DNA from: Thiocapsa rosea
GTDB lineage: Bacteria > Pseudomonadota > Gammaproteobacteria > Chromatiales > Chromatiaceae
DNA: 64,000 nucleotides
Direction of reading: 5' to 3'
NCBI RefSeq assembly: GCF_003634315.1
Contig: NZ_RBXL01000001.1
Span: 1,968,501-2,032,500 of the forward strand
Part shown: positions 21,355 to 29,843 of the stretch, piece by piece
Position numbering within the stretch: the stretch's first letter is position 1
How the letters are laid out: each line of letters starts with the position of its first letter
Position numbers and translations under genes: made by a program
Notes under the pieces: model-generated
Seen by the model: only the letters and a program-made list of their open reading frames with translations
The model's database searches: none
Told to the model about the DNA's origin: nothing

Positions 21355-24266
21355 ATCGATCCGTTCTAATGGCCGTGCTGCTCGCCGTCGGCACCTTGCC
21401 GGGCACCCTCTGGGCTGCGCAGGACGCGCCGACGAGGAGTTCGCCGGTGCTCGAGCAGGCCTCGCAGACGGCGGCGCGTCCGGGTCACGATGCGATCCCC
21501 GGGCACTACATCGTCGTGTTCGAGGACGCCGCGTTCAGCGCATCGGCAAGGGCGCGCGGTCGCTTGGCGAACGAGGTCGAGCGTATCGGTCGATCGCTGG
21601 CGCAAGGCTATGGTGCGGCGGTGGAGTCGCGTTGGAGTCATGCCTTGCAGGGCATGTCGGTACGGATGAGCGCACAGGCCGCCGCTGCCTTGGCCAAGGA
21701 TCCCCGGGTCGCGCTCGTCGAGCAGGACACCCGATTCTTCGCCGCCTCTGTTCAGAGTCCCGTTGTTTGGGGGTTGGATCGCATCGATCAGCGCGATCTT
21801 CCGCTGGACAACACCTATCGCTATTCCAACGGCGCCGAGAGCGTGACCGCCTACGTGCTCGACAGCGGGATACGCGTCTCGCACGCGGAGTTCGCCGGGC
21901 GTGCCGTCTGGGGCATCAATGTGGTCGGCGACGGCATCGATACGGATTGCGAAGGTCACGGCACCCACGTCGCCGCAACCCTGGGAGGGGCGACCTACGG
22001 CGTCGCGAAACAGGTCGGCCTCGTCGCCGTGAAGGTGCTGGATTGTGGCGGAGGAGGCTCGGCCTCGGGAATCATCTCGGGCATCGAGTGGATGATCGCG
22101 CATGCGCAGCGTCCCGCAGTCGCCAATCTAAGTGTGGTCGGGCCCAACACGGCGTCGGTCAACCTGGCGGTGGCCCACGCCGTCGATGCCGGGATCACCG
22201 TCGTCGTGGCGGCGGGAAACGATAACGGCGATGCGTGCTTTCGCTCGCCCGCCTCGGCGCCGGACGCGATTACGGTCGGCTCGACGACGAATCTGGATCT
22301 CCGATCGAGCTTCTCGAACTGGGGTGCCTGCCTGGACCTCTTCGCCCCCGGGTCGGCCATCCTCTCCGCATACATCGGGTCGGACTCCGCCACGCGGACC
22401 TTGAACGGGACATCGATGGCAGCCCCGCATGTGGCCGGTGCCGCAGCGCACTATCTGCAGACAGACCCCGGTGCGACACCGGCAACGGTCGCGACCCGGC
22501 TGCTCGAGAATGCGACGGCAGGGAGGGTCGGGGACCCGGGTAGCGGCTCTGCGAATCGGTTGCTGTTCACGGCCTTTTCGACGGATCGGGAGCCATCCCT
22601 CAGCGTCAATCGGCTGGGCTTGGGCCGCGTCTCGAGCCTTCCTGCCGGGATCGATTGCGGAGCGGCCTGCGGCGCGGCCTTCGAGCGCGGCAGCGTCGTC
22701 GACCTCACGGCAACGGCGGGAGTCGGCTTTACCTTCTCCGGCTGGTCCGGGGCGTGCGCGGGCACGGGATCCTGCCGGCTCACGATGGACGGGGATCGCA
22801 CGGCGACCGCAACCTTTGTCGACCCCTACGGATCCACCGAGGTCTTCCCGCCCGGTGGTGTTTGGCCGGACGGATGGACGGGCTCGCCGGATTCCGATGC
22901 GGATTGGACACTGGCCACCTATCCCGTGGCGGAGGGGCACGTCAGTCTTCGCTCAGGCCCCGTCGCTCACGGCGGCCGCAGCAGCATCGAGGTGACCCGT
23001 GCGTTTACGCAGGGCCGCGTGTCCTTCGACTGGACGGTCTCCAGCGAGGCCGACCGTGATGGGGTGAGTTTTTTTGTCGACGGCGTCTTGGTCGGCCGCC
23101 TGTCCGGCTGCGCGAACTGGAGCGCGAGCTGCTGGCGCTCGGTGAATCATCAGCTGCCGGCCGGGACGCACACCTTGACCTGGTCCTACGAGAAGGATGG
23201 ATCCGTCTCTGGCGGTCTGGATGCTGCCTGGCTGGACAATGTCGTACTGCCCCCTGTCGTCGCGCCCGCGCCGGTGCGCCTTGAGGTCACCAAGACCGGC
23301 GGCGGTCGGGTGATCAGCGCGCCGAACGGGATCGACTGCGGTACGCGGTGCAGCGCGGACTTCGGCAGCGACAGCGAGGTCTTGCTGACGGCGGCACCCG
23401 ACCCGGGTTACGCATTCGGTGGATGGAGCGGTTCCTGCGCGGGCAGCGCAGCGACGTGTCGGCTGACGATGTCGACGGCCCGCAGTGTCGGTGCGTCCTT
23501 CAATCGATTGGCCGGTGCGACCTTCGCCGGGCTCTACAGTCCTGCCGCCGGTGCCTTCTATCTGCGCGGGGCGCATAGCGGAGGGGCGGCGGACATCGCC
23601 TTCGGATTCGGGCCGCAGTCCTCTGCCTGGATCCCACTGGCAGGGGATTGGGACGGCGACGGTCGAACCACCGTGGGATTGTACAATCGGGCCGCCGGCA
23701 GCTTTCACTTGCGCAATATGCATGCCGGCGGCTCTTCCGACGTCGTCTTCGGATTCGGGCCGCGGTCGTCGACATGGACGCCGCTCGCGGGAGACTGGAA
23801 CGGTGACGGCCGAACAACGGTCGGGCTTTACAATGCGGTCACGGGTACCTTTTTCCTTCGCAACGCGCTCGCCGGCGGGGCGGCGGATCTGACGTTCCGC
23901 TTCGGGCCGCAGGTATCGACGTGGGTCCCGCTCGCAGGGGACTGGAACGGCGATGGCCGCACGACGGTGGGCCTGTATAATCCGCGCACCGGCACCTTCC
24001 ATCTTCGCAATGCGCACGCGGGCGGGGCGGCGGATCTCACCTTCGGTTTCGGGCCGCCGTCCTCGACTTGGACCCCGCTCGCAGGGGACTGGAACGGCGA
24101 CGGCCGCACCACGGTCGGGCTTTATAATCGGGCGAGCGGGACCTTCTATTTTCGCAATAGCCACAACGGCGGTGCCGCCGATATCACCTTCGGATTCGGC
24201 CCGCGGCCATCGAGCTGGACGGCGCTGACGGGAACCTGGTTCTTGTTCTCGGATACGGGGAAATAA
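21351..24266 (+). CDS. Secreted subtilisin-like protease with C-terminal five-repeat module
   Basis: Start GTG 21351 overlaps the upstream stop; the frame extends further upstream but within the neighbour. The 971-residue protein has a signal peptide (1-22), an I9 inhibitor-like propeptide (about 50-130), and an S8 domain with Asp171 (YVLDSGIRVSH), His203 (GHGTHVAA), Asn290 and Ser355 (NGTSMAAPHVAG), as in proteinase K-type enzymes. Two InlB-type repeats (about 415-485 and 640-720; FSGWSGACAGTGSCRLTM and FGGWSGSCAGSAATCRL) flank an unassigned jelly-roll-like part. The C-terminal 240 residues are five repeats of the GLYNxxxGTFxLRN...GDWNGDGRTTV type. It is probably a calcium-dependent extracellular or surface protease. 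Confidence 0.92.
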   Translation: MNRSVLMAVLLAVGTLPGTLWAAQDAPTRSSPVLEQASQTAARPGHDAIPGHYIVVFEDAAFSASARARGRLANEVERIGRSLAQGYGAAVESRWSHALQGMSVRMSAQAAAALAKDPRVALVEQDTRFFAASVQSPVVWGLDRIDQRDLPLDNTYRYSNGAESVTAYVLDSGIRVSHAEFAGRAVWGINVVGDGIDTDCEGHGTHVAATLGGATYGVAKQVGLVAVKVLDCGGGGSASGIISGIEWMIAHAQRPAVANLSVVGPNTASVNLAVAHAVDAGITVVVAAGNDNGDACFRSPASAPDAITVGSTTNLDLRSSFSNWGACLDLFAPGSAILSAYIGSDSATRTLNGTSMAAPHVAGAAAHYLQTDPGATPATVATRLLENATAGRVGDPGSGSANRLLFTAFSTDREPSLSVNRLGLGRVSSLPAGIDCGAACGAAFERGSVVDLTATAGVGFTFSGWSGACAGTGSCRLTMDGDRTATATFVDPYGSTEVFPPGGVWPDGWTGSPDSDADWTLATYPVAEGHVSLRSGPVAHGGRSSIEVTRAFTQGRVSFDWTVSSEADRDGVSFFVDGVLVGRLSGCANWSASCWRSVNHQLPAGTHTLTWSYEKDGSVSGGLDAAWLDNVVLPPVVAPAPVRLEVTKTGGGRVISAPNGIDCGTRCSADFGSDSEVLLTAAPDPGYAFGGWSGSCAGSAATCRLTMSTARSVGASFNRLAGATFAGLYSPAAGAFYLRGAHSGGAADIAFGFGPQSSAWIPLAGDWDGDGRTTVGLYNRAAGSFHLRNMHAGGSSDVVFGFGPRSSTWTPLAGDWNGDGRTTVGLYNAVTGTFFLRNALAGGAADLTFRFGPQVSTWVPLAGDWNGDGRTTVGLYNPRTGTFHLRNAHAGGAADLTFGFGPPSSTWTPLAGDWNGDGRTTVGLYNRASGTFYFRNSHNGGAADITFGFGPRPSSWTALTGTWFLFSDTGK

Positions 24267-24328
24267 ACTGCCGCAGGCGTATTCTGTCGCCGGCCTTGAT
24301 CATGATTCCGATCACATGGGTGTCTGAC

Positions 24329-24385
24329 TGCGTAGTCAGGCCATCCTGGCCTGACAGCATCAGGGTTCTTAGCCCTGGCTACGCA
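24329..24385. repeat. TGCGTAGTCAGGCC palindromic repeat
   Basis: TGCGTAGTCAGGCCATCCTGGCCTGAC ... CTACGCA forms nested hairpins. A related copy in inverted order is at 44061-44117, where TGCGTAGTCAGGCC is repeated exactly. Confidence 0.65.
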
Positions 24386-24461
24386 CGAGTCGCCAGCCAC
24401 TAGCCGGGGCTATGAAGGCGGTCCCGGTCGACAATCTCGGCGTCGTTCATAAGACTGGCCG

Positions 24462-24540
24462 GTAGGGTGGACGAGCGAGAGCGAAGTCCACCGAACCCCG
24501 CGCCGGCGCTGGTGGACTGCTCTACGCTTGTCCACCCTAC
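24462..24540. repeat. GTAGGGTGGAC long inverted repeat
   Basis: Left arm GTAGGGTGGACGAGCG ... AAGTCCACC, right arm GGTGGACTGC ... TTGTCCACCCTAC. It is structurally like the GTAGGATGGGT elements at 3575-3691 and 57699-57813. With the preceding repeat it fills most of the 423-bp gap before the ABC exporter genes; no gene is seen there. Confidence 0.7.
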
Positions 24541-24689
24541 AGCGTAAAGTCATCGCAGTGGCCGGCGCTACGAGCACCGCCCCAATCTCGGCAGTGCCGC
24601 CGGATCGCGTCTTCGTGACCTGATCGAGCGCTGGACGCGGGGCGGAGAAGAGCCCGCGCGTCAGGCTATTCAATGGAGTACTCATCGGA

Positions 24690-25463
24690 ATGCAGCGCTT
24701 TATCGATCCGCGTATCATCGACCTCGTTGTCTACAAGACCTATGCCGATCTTCGCGCGGAGGCGGCCAAGACCTACATCAATTATCTGTGGTGGGTGATC
24801 GATCCCATCCTCTCGATGTTGGTGTTCTATGTGGTGTTCGGTCTCCTGTTTCAGCGTGACGGAGAGGGCTTCGTTGCGTTTCTGTTGATCGGGCTGGTGG
24901 TCTGGAATTGGTATAAGCAGACGGTCTCGCACGCCGGAAATGCCATTATGACGGGCAAAGGTCTCATGAATCAGGTGCATGTGCCGAAGCTGGTCTTTCC
25001 GACCGTGACCTTGCTGACGGATCTCTCCAAATTCGTCGTCGTTTTCACCTTGCTTCTGCTCTTTCTTTGGCTTTCAGGTTACGCCATCGGGACGGCGTAT
25101 CTGGCCTTGCCGATCGTACTGGCGGTTCAGTTGCTGTTGATCTGCTGCCTGGCATTTCTGTTGGCGGCGGCCGTGCCTTATCTCCCGGATCTTCGGTTTC
25201 TGATCGAGAACCTCCTGCACCTGCAGTTCTTTCTTTCCGGAGTCTTTTTCTCCGTGAAGGATATCCCCGAAGAGTATCATGCGTGGTTCTATTTAAATCC
25301 GATGGCCAGCCTGATTCAGGACTATCGCAGCATCCTTCTGCACGATACTTGGCCTCATTGGGGTCGTCTGGCACTCATTGCCTTCTTTTCACTCATGGCC
25401 GGCGCCTTCGCCATCGCATGGATTCGGCGCCTGGATCGTGATTATCCGCGAGTGGTGACTTGA
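24690..25463 (+). CDS. wzm: ABC-2 type polysaccharide/LPS exporter permease (Wzm-like)
   Basis: A 257-residue protein with about six membrane segments and the ABC-2 polysaccharide exporter pattern: DLVVYKTYADLRAEAAKTYINYLWWVIDP (amphipathic start; quoted region residues 11-39, key YLWWVIDP), MTGKGLMNQVHVPKLVFP, FFLSGVFFSVKDIP and WFYLNPMASLIQDYRSILL. Together with the adjacent ATPase it should move a lipid-linked O-antigen, capsule or teichoic-like polymer across the inner membrane. The next gene starts three bases after its stop. Confidence 0.9.
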   Translation: MQRFIDPRIIDLVVYKTYADLRAEAAKTYINYLWWVIDPILSMLVFYVVFGLLFQRDGEGFVAFLLIGLVVWNWYKQTVSHAGNAIMTGKGLMNQVHVPKLVFPTVTLLTDLSKFVVVFTLLLLFLWLSGYAIGTAYLALPIVLAVQLLLICCLAFLLAAAVPYLPDLRFLIENLLHLQFFLSGVFFSVKDIPEEYHAWFYLNPMASLIQDYRSILLHDTWPHWGRLALIAFFSLMAGAFAIAWIRRLDRDYPRVVT

Positions 25464-25465
25464 GT

Positions 25466-26212
25466 ATGCATCCAGTCAATGCGTCACCATTGCTGTCCTT
25501 GGACGGGGTTGGCTTGGCCTTTCGCAAGGGCGGCTTGCGCATCGGGCCTCGTCATCGCTTTTGGGTCTTGAAGGATATCTGCTTCGAGGTCTATCCGGGC
25601 GAGACGCTTGGCGTGATCGGGCGCAACGCCGCCGGCAAAAGTACACTCCTGAGACTCATCGCCGGCATCATCAAGCACGACCGGGGCACATTCATCAACC
25701 ACGGCTACAGTGTTGCGCTGCTGTCGCTGCAAACCGGCTTCGTTCCCTATCTGACGGGGCGTGAAAACGCGATTCTCAGCGGCATCCTACTTGGCCTCAG
25801 GCGCTCCGAGGTCGAAGCGAAAATGGAGGCGATCGTCGACTTCTCGGAGCTCGGCGACTTCATCGATCAACCCTTGGGGACCTATTCCTCCGGGATGCGG
25901 GCACGGTTGGGATTCTCGGTCGCCTATCAGGTTGAACCCGACATCCTGTTGATCGACGAAACGCTCGGCGTGGGTGATGAGGAGTTCAAAGTGAAATCGA
26001 CACAGGCGATGCACGAGCGGATCCGGTCCGATAAGACCATCATCCTCGTGTCTCACATGCCGGGGACCATCCGCGAGCTCTGCGATCGGGCCGTTTGGAT
26101 CGAAGAAGGCGTGACCCGTGCCGTCGGCGATGTTGCCGAGGTCACGCATGCCTATCACGACGAGATCAGTCGACGTCGCCTGACCGCGGACGCATCGATC
26201 CGGGCACTATGA
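25466..26212 (+). CDS. wzt: ABC exporter ATPase for polysaccharide (Wzt/KpsT-like)
   Basis: A 248-residue ATPase from ATG 25466. Walker A is GRNAAGKST (52-60), the signature is TYSSGMRARLGFS, Walker B is DILLIDETLGVGDEEF, and the H-loop is ILVSHMPGT. The opening VLKDICFEVYPGETLGVIG is characteristic of polysaccharide exporters. It lacks the C-terminal carbohydrate-binding extension found in long Wzt proteins, so substrate recognition probably resembles the short KpsT/TagH class. It is paired with the permease at 24690-25463. Confidence 0.92.
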   Translation: MHPVNASPLLSLDGVGLAFRKGGLRIGPRHRFWVLKDICFEVYPGETLGVIGRNAAGKSTLLRLIAGIIKHDRGTFINHGYSVALLSLQTGFVPYLTGRENAILSGILLGLRRSEVEAKMEAIVDFSELGDFIDQPLGTYSSGMRARLGFSVAYQVEPDILLIDETLGVGDEEFKVKSTQAMHERIRSDKTIILVSHMPGTIRELCDRAVWIEEGVTRAVGDVAEVTHAYHDEISRRRLTADASIRAL

Positions 26213-26697
26213 TGCCGCTGTGTCGCCCCGGAGGATAAGGCTCGATCAGACGCAGATGTTTGTCGGGTATTGAGACACGATGTCGTATGTCACTTGAAGC
26301 GCATGTTTTTAAAGAGGCTTCAGGATTCTTGGCTCGCAACGCTTGGTGTGTCGAGCGGGGATGATGCCTTATCGGCGCCGCCGAGCCCGGCTCACGGCAG
26401 TTCGGAGCCTCCCGGTCATTTCCGGGTTCGGCCTCGCATAGTCCCGGGTCATCGACTACCCTTCTTATTCGGGAGGGCGCCCGTCCTTCATGATGCAAGT
26501 CCATGGCGGATTTCCGTTCCGCCGCTGACCTCGCGTGCCGCTGAACGGGAAGACTTGTGAGTCGCGCGGGTCCGCTTCGGCGCCGAGAAAGCGGCGAGGC
26601 GTGCGGCTCTGCCCCCGTTGCCTGCCGGCAGTCTGCGTTAGCTCTTTTTGTGGTCCCTGGCGGGTGTTTTGGTTTCAACGCACTGAGGTGAACTAAC
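26213..26697. other. Intergenic region upstream of the V8-like protease gene
   Basis: 485 bp without a convincing gene. Short open frames in several phases lack ribosome binding sites. GAGGTG at 26685-26690 is the ribosome binding site of the next gene. No known riboswitch consensus was recognised; the length would allow a structured leader. Confidence 0.35.
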
Positions 26698-28968
26698 ATG
26701 AGCTCAGGAAGCGAGAGTGCGGCTCAAAGACGGTCTGCATGGACGAGTATCGGCTGGAAACTCGGCCTGTTGGCGAGTTTGGTTGCTTGGCAAATCATGA
26801 CTGGGTCGGCGGTTCTGGCCGCCGAGCAGGACGAATCCTCCCCGGGCTGGGGCAACATCGATGCCGATCTGATGGTCGTCGACTGCCCATTCAGCGCCGA
26901 AGCGAGACCGGCCGCGGCGCGCGTAGTCTTGCAGATCATCGACGGCGAGCTGCATAAATGGGAGGAGCATGATTTGGGCGAGGGTCGCGTTTGCCTCGTG
27001 CAGGTCCTGCCGGACGAGCGTCTCCTGTCGATCTCGCATGCGCTTGATTTATTGGAGCGTTCCGCCAGTTGGACCGAACAAGAACCGAGCTTCGATGCGA
27101 TGGAGATCCTCTCGCCTGACGATCCCGGTTTGACGGTGCCTCCGGCAGTTCCTCCCTCGGCTCCGACCGGTCCGCTGCCCGAGCCTGACGGAATCGATAC
27201 CGATGGACCCCCCGGTTGGCCGCGTGGCGACAACGACGACGACGGCACGAATCCATATAGCTTTGCTTATATGGATGACGTTGTCCCGGAGGTTGTTATT
27301 GGTACTGATGATCGCGTGCGCGTCGTGACGAAGACACAGTACCCCTGGTGGGTGATCGGCTATCAGGGTCATACCTTTTCCGACAGCTCTTCATGGCGCT
27401 GCACCGGTTTCGTCGTCGGACCGCAAATGGCGATGACCAACGGCCACTGTGTTTACGATTCGGCCAGAGGTGGTTATGCCGCGTCCATGAGTCTCGCGCC
27501 GGCGCAGTCTCAAGCATCGACCGGAGCAGCAGTCGTTCGCCCGTATGGAAACGAGAGTGCGTGCCACTGGCGTACAAATACGCAGTATATAGACACCGCA
27601 GACGTCCAGTATGATTATGCGGCGATGTTCTTTCGGAGCTCTTGGAGCCTGAAAGGCATCAGTACCTTTATGCCGCTCGTCTTCGATGTCAGCCCAACGA
27701 CCATCAATACCGCAGGGTATCCCGGCACTGCTCAGGGCGCCAGTACGTTCGACATGTGGCGTGCGTTCGACGGCACGAACGTCCAGGTTGTCGATCGGAT
27801 CCTTCGCTATACGGCGGACACGAGTGGAGGTCAGAGCGGAAGCCCGGTATGGCTGCTGCAAGGCGAAAACCGTCGGGTCGTCACTGTTCATTCATTCGGA
27901 AACGCCACCGCGGGCTATAACGGCGGGCCCCGCTTGGTTTCGCAGAATAGAGCAGTTATCGAGAACTGGTTGGCAAACCAAGCGGCCTATTGTCCGCCGC
28001 TCACGCGCACGGTCACGGCAACCGCAGGTACGGGCGGCACCGTGACACCGACCTCGCGAACCGTGAATCAGGGCAGCACGGCCAGTTTCACGGTCACGGC
28101 CAACACCGGCTACACGCGCAACAACGCGGTCGGCGGCACCTGCCCGGCAGGCGGCTGGAGCGGGAACACCTACACGACCGGAGCCGTGACGGCAAACTGC
28201 GCGGTGAGCTTCAGCTTCACCGCGATCGTCGGATCCGGAATGAGCATTGGGCTCTTCAATCCTGCGACGAGCACGTTCTATTTGCGGAATGCCAATAGTT
28301 CCGGACCGGCCAACACCGTCTTCGGCTTTGGTCCTCCCGGGCGGGGCTGGAGGCCGCTGACGGGGGACTGGAACGGGAACGGCCAGACGACGGTCGGCCT
28401 GTACAACCCGGTGACAAGCTCGTTTTACCTCCGCAACGCCAACAGCGGGGGAGCTGCGGAGGTGAGCTTCGGCTTCGGGCCTGCGGGGCGCGGGTGGACG
28501 CCCTTGACCGGTGATTGGAACGGCAATGGCCGGACCACGGTCGGTCTTTACAATCCGGCGGCGAGCACTTTCTATCTCCGCAATGCCAACAGCGGTGGAG
28601 CTGCGGACGTCAGCTTCAGCTTCGGACCTGGCGGGCGCGGCTGGCTGCCGTTGACCGGTGATTGGAATGGCAACGGTCTGACGACGATCGGTCTGTACAA
28701 TCCGGGCACGAGCACCTTCTATCTCCGCAATGCCAACAGCGGGGGAGCTGCGGATATCAGCTTCGGCTTCGGGCCTGCCGGACGCGGTTGGTTGCCGTTG
28801 ACCGGTGACTGGAACGGCAACGGCCAGACGACGATCGGTCTGTTTAATCCGATGACGAGCACCTTCTATCTCCGCAATGCAAACAGCGGCGGTGCGGCCG
28901 ATGTGGTGTTCGGCTTCGGTCCCGGAGGTGCAGGTTGGGCGGCGTTGACGGGGAAGTGGCTCCCGTAA
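26698..28968 (+). CDS. Secreted V8/trypsin-like serine protease with C-terminal five-repeat module
   Basis: A 756-residue protein from ATG 26698 after GAGGTG. A long signal region (hydrophobic 20-41, ending VLAA) is followed by a propeptide with a Pro-rich linker (145-175), then an S1B/V8-like domain with His250 (MAMTNGHCVY), Asp306 (VQYDYAAMFF) and Ser380 (SGGQSGSPVW). A Cys-poor InlB-type repeat (about 436-518, GTGGTVTPTSRTVNQGS) leads to five repeats of the SxGLxNPxTSTFYLRNANSGG type (521-756), ending AALTGKWLP. It should be an extracellular endopeptidase; specificity for Glu cannot be confirmed. It is one of seven proteins in the window sharing the repeat module. Confidence 0.9.
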   Translation: MSSGSESAAQRRSAWTSIGWKLGLLASLVAWQIMTGSAVLAAEQDESSPGWGNIDADLMVVDCPFSAEARPAAARVVLQIIDGELHKWEEHDLGEGRVCLVQVLPDERLLSISHALDLLERSASWTEQEPSFDAMEILSPDDPGLTVPPAVPPSAPTGPLPEPDGIDTDGPPGWPRGDNDDDGTNPYSFAYMDDVVPEVVIGTDDRVRVVTKTQYPWWVIGYQGHTFSDSSSWRCTGFVVGPQMAMTNGHCVYDSARGGYAASMSLAPAQSQASTGAAVVRPYGNESACHWRTNTQYIDTADVQYDYAAMFFRSSWSLKGISTFMPLVFDVSPTTINTAGYPGTAQGASTFDMWRAFDGTNVQVVDRILRYTADTSGGQSGSPVWLLQGENRRVVTVHSFGNATAGYNGGPRLVSQNRAVIENWLANQAAYCPPLTRTVTATAGTGGTVTPTSRTVNQGSTASFTVTANTGYTRNNAVGGTCPAGGWSGNTYTTGAVTANCAVSFSFTAIVGSGMSIGLFNPATSTFYLRNANSSGPANTVFGFGPPGRGWRPLTGDWNGNGQTTVGLYNPVTSSFYLRNANSGGAAEVSFGFGPAGRGWTPLTGDWNGNGRTTVGLYNPAASTFYLRNANSGGAADVSFSFGPGGRGWLPLTGDWNGNGLTTIGLYNPGTSTFYLRNANSGGAADISFGFGPAGRGWLPLTGDWNGNGQTTIGLFNPMTSTFYLRNANSGGAADVVFGFGPGGAGWAALTGKWLP

Positions 28969-28972
28969 ATAT

Positions 28973-28990
28973 CGCCCAAAAGGCGTTTTT
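28973..28990 (+). terminator. Possible weak terminator
   Basis: CGCC, loop CAAAA, GGCG and then five T residues, five bases after the protease stop. The stem is only 4 bp, so this is tentative. Confidence 0.35.
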
Positions 28991-29290
28991 GGGGACATGG
29001 ACGTCCCTTGATCGCCCTGTTCCGGTTTCGCGATAAGCTAGTGCTTGACAAAGAACCCTGTTTTCCTCGGCTCCGCCCCGCACCCCTCCATGAGTGGCTG
29101 CCCGGGGACGGCGTATTTAATAGGCGTTTGCTGTTCATTCGCGATTTAAGGTTACGTCTACTATATCGAATTATATACGGCAACTGTTGTTTAAATGGGA
29201 AGTCAAAAAATTCTGTATCCTATGGGTAAATTTAGATCATGCGACCTAGCGTAAAGCACGGCTACAAAAAGCGTTAAAATATGTATCATG
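28991..29290. other. A+T-rich intergenic segment
   Basis: No gene is seen. Positions about 29110-29290 are strikingly A+T-rich compared with the surrounding DNA (for example ACTATATCGAATTATATACG and CAAAAAATTCTGTATCC), and the tract ends at a family-B repeat. It may be acquired DNA, a scar of a lost element, or a promoter-rich region. Confidence 0.4.
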
Positions 29291-29375
29291 TTAAACCGCG
29301 TCGCCGCTAAGCGCTGTGGATGCACCAAACGTCGATCTCACTCGAAAATGAGCATCTTGTTCTGGACGCGGTTTA
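29291..29375. repeat. Palindromic-ended repeat, family B (copy B3)
   Basis: TTAAACCGCGTCGCCGCTAAGCGC ... CTGGACGCGGTTTA in 85 bp, closely matching the copy at 2165-2249 across its whole length. Confidence 0.8.
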
Positions 29376-29484
29376 GATCGCAACTGATGTTGTCGACGAG
29401 ACGCGTCTTCACTTCGGTCGCCTTTTTACCCGATCGAGCCGATCATCCGCGCTCCCTCATCTCCCCAAACCCACCAGCCGGCGC

Positions 29485-29843
29485 GCAGCCTTGCTCTGCC
29501 CGAGGTGCCAAGCAAGGCCGAGCCCTGGTTGCACCGTCTCGCGGCTCGATGCCTGTGTCTCGGAATGCCGGTTCCGCTGCAGGCGTTGACCCACGTCAGG
29601 TTCTTCGCATAAAACCCTTGCACGAATAAGGTCGTATTTGACCGCCGCGACAGAAGCCTCCTATGCTTCCACGGTGCGTGCCTGTGTGCGCGAGCGCGTA
29701 AGAGTTCTCGCTTGGATCGGGCATGGCACCGCGACCGATAGGAGACTCGGCACCTGAGGGATCCTGCATGCTCGGGTCCGGCCGTGCCGGGAGCGGGCAG
29801 TGAGACGCCCGTCGGGATCATCACCGCAGCAGAGGGATGGACG
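29485..29843 (+). repeat. Duplicated leader of the first SBBP gene
   Basis: This segment, from GCTCTGCCCGAGGTG to the start codon, is repeated with few changes at 33423-33773 before the second SBBP gene. Conservation covers about 350 bp of non-coding DNA including CACGAATAAGGTCGTATTTG and ACCGATAGGAGACTCGGCAC, and continues into the coding region. It must contain the shared promoter and 5' leader, and AGAGGGA before ATG 29844 is the ribosome binding site. Confidence 0.75.

Noticed and set aside
26213-26697. Riboswitch before the V8-like protease gene
   Set aside because: No consensus of a known class (cyclic-di-GMP, cobalamin, SAM, TPP) could be matched; length alone is not evidence.
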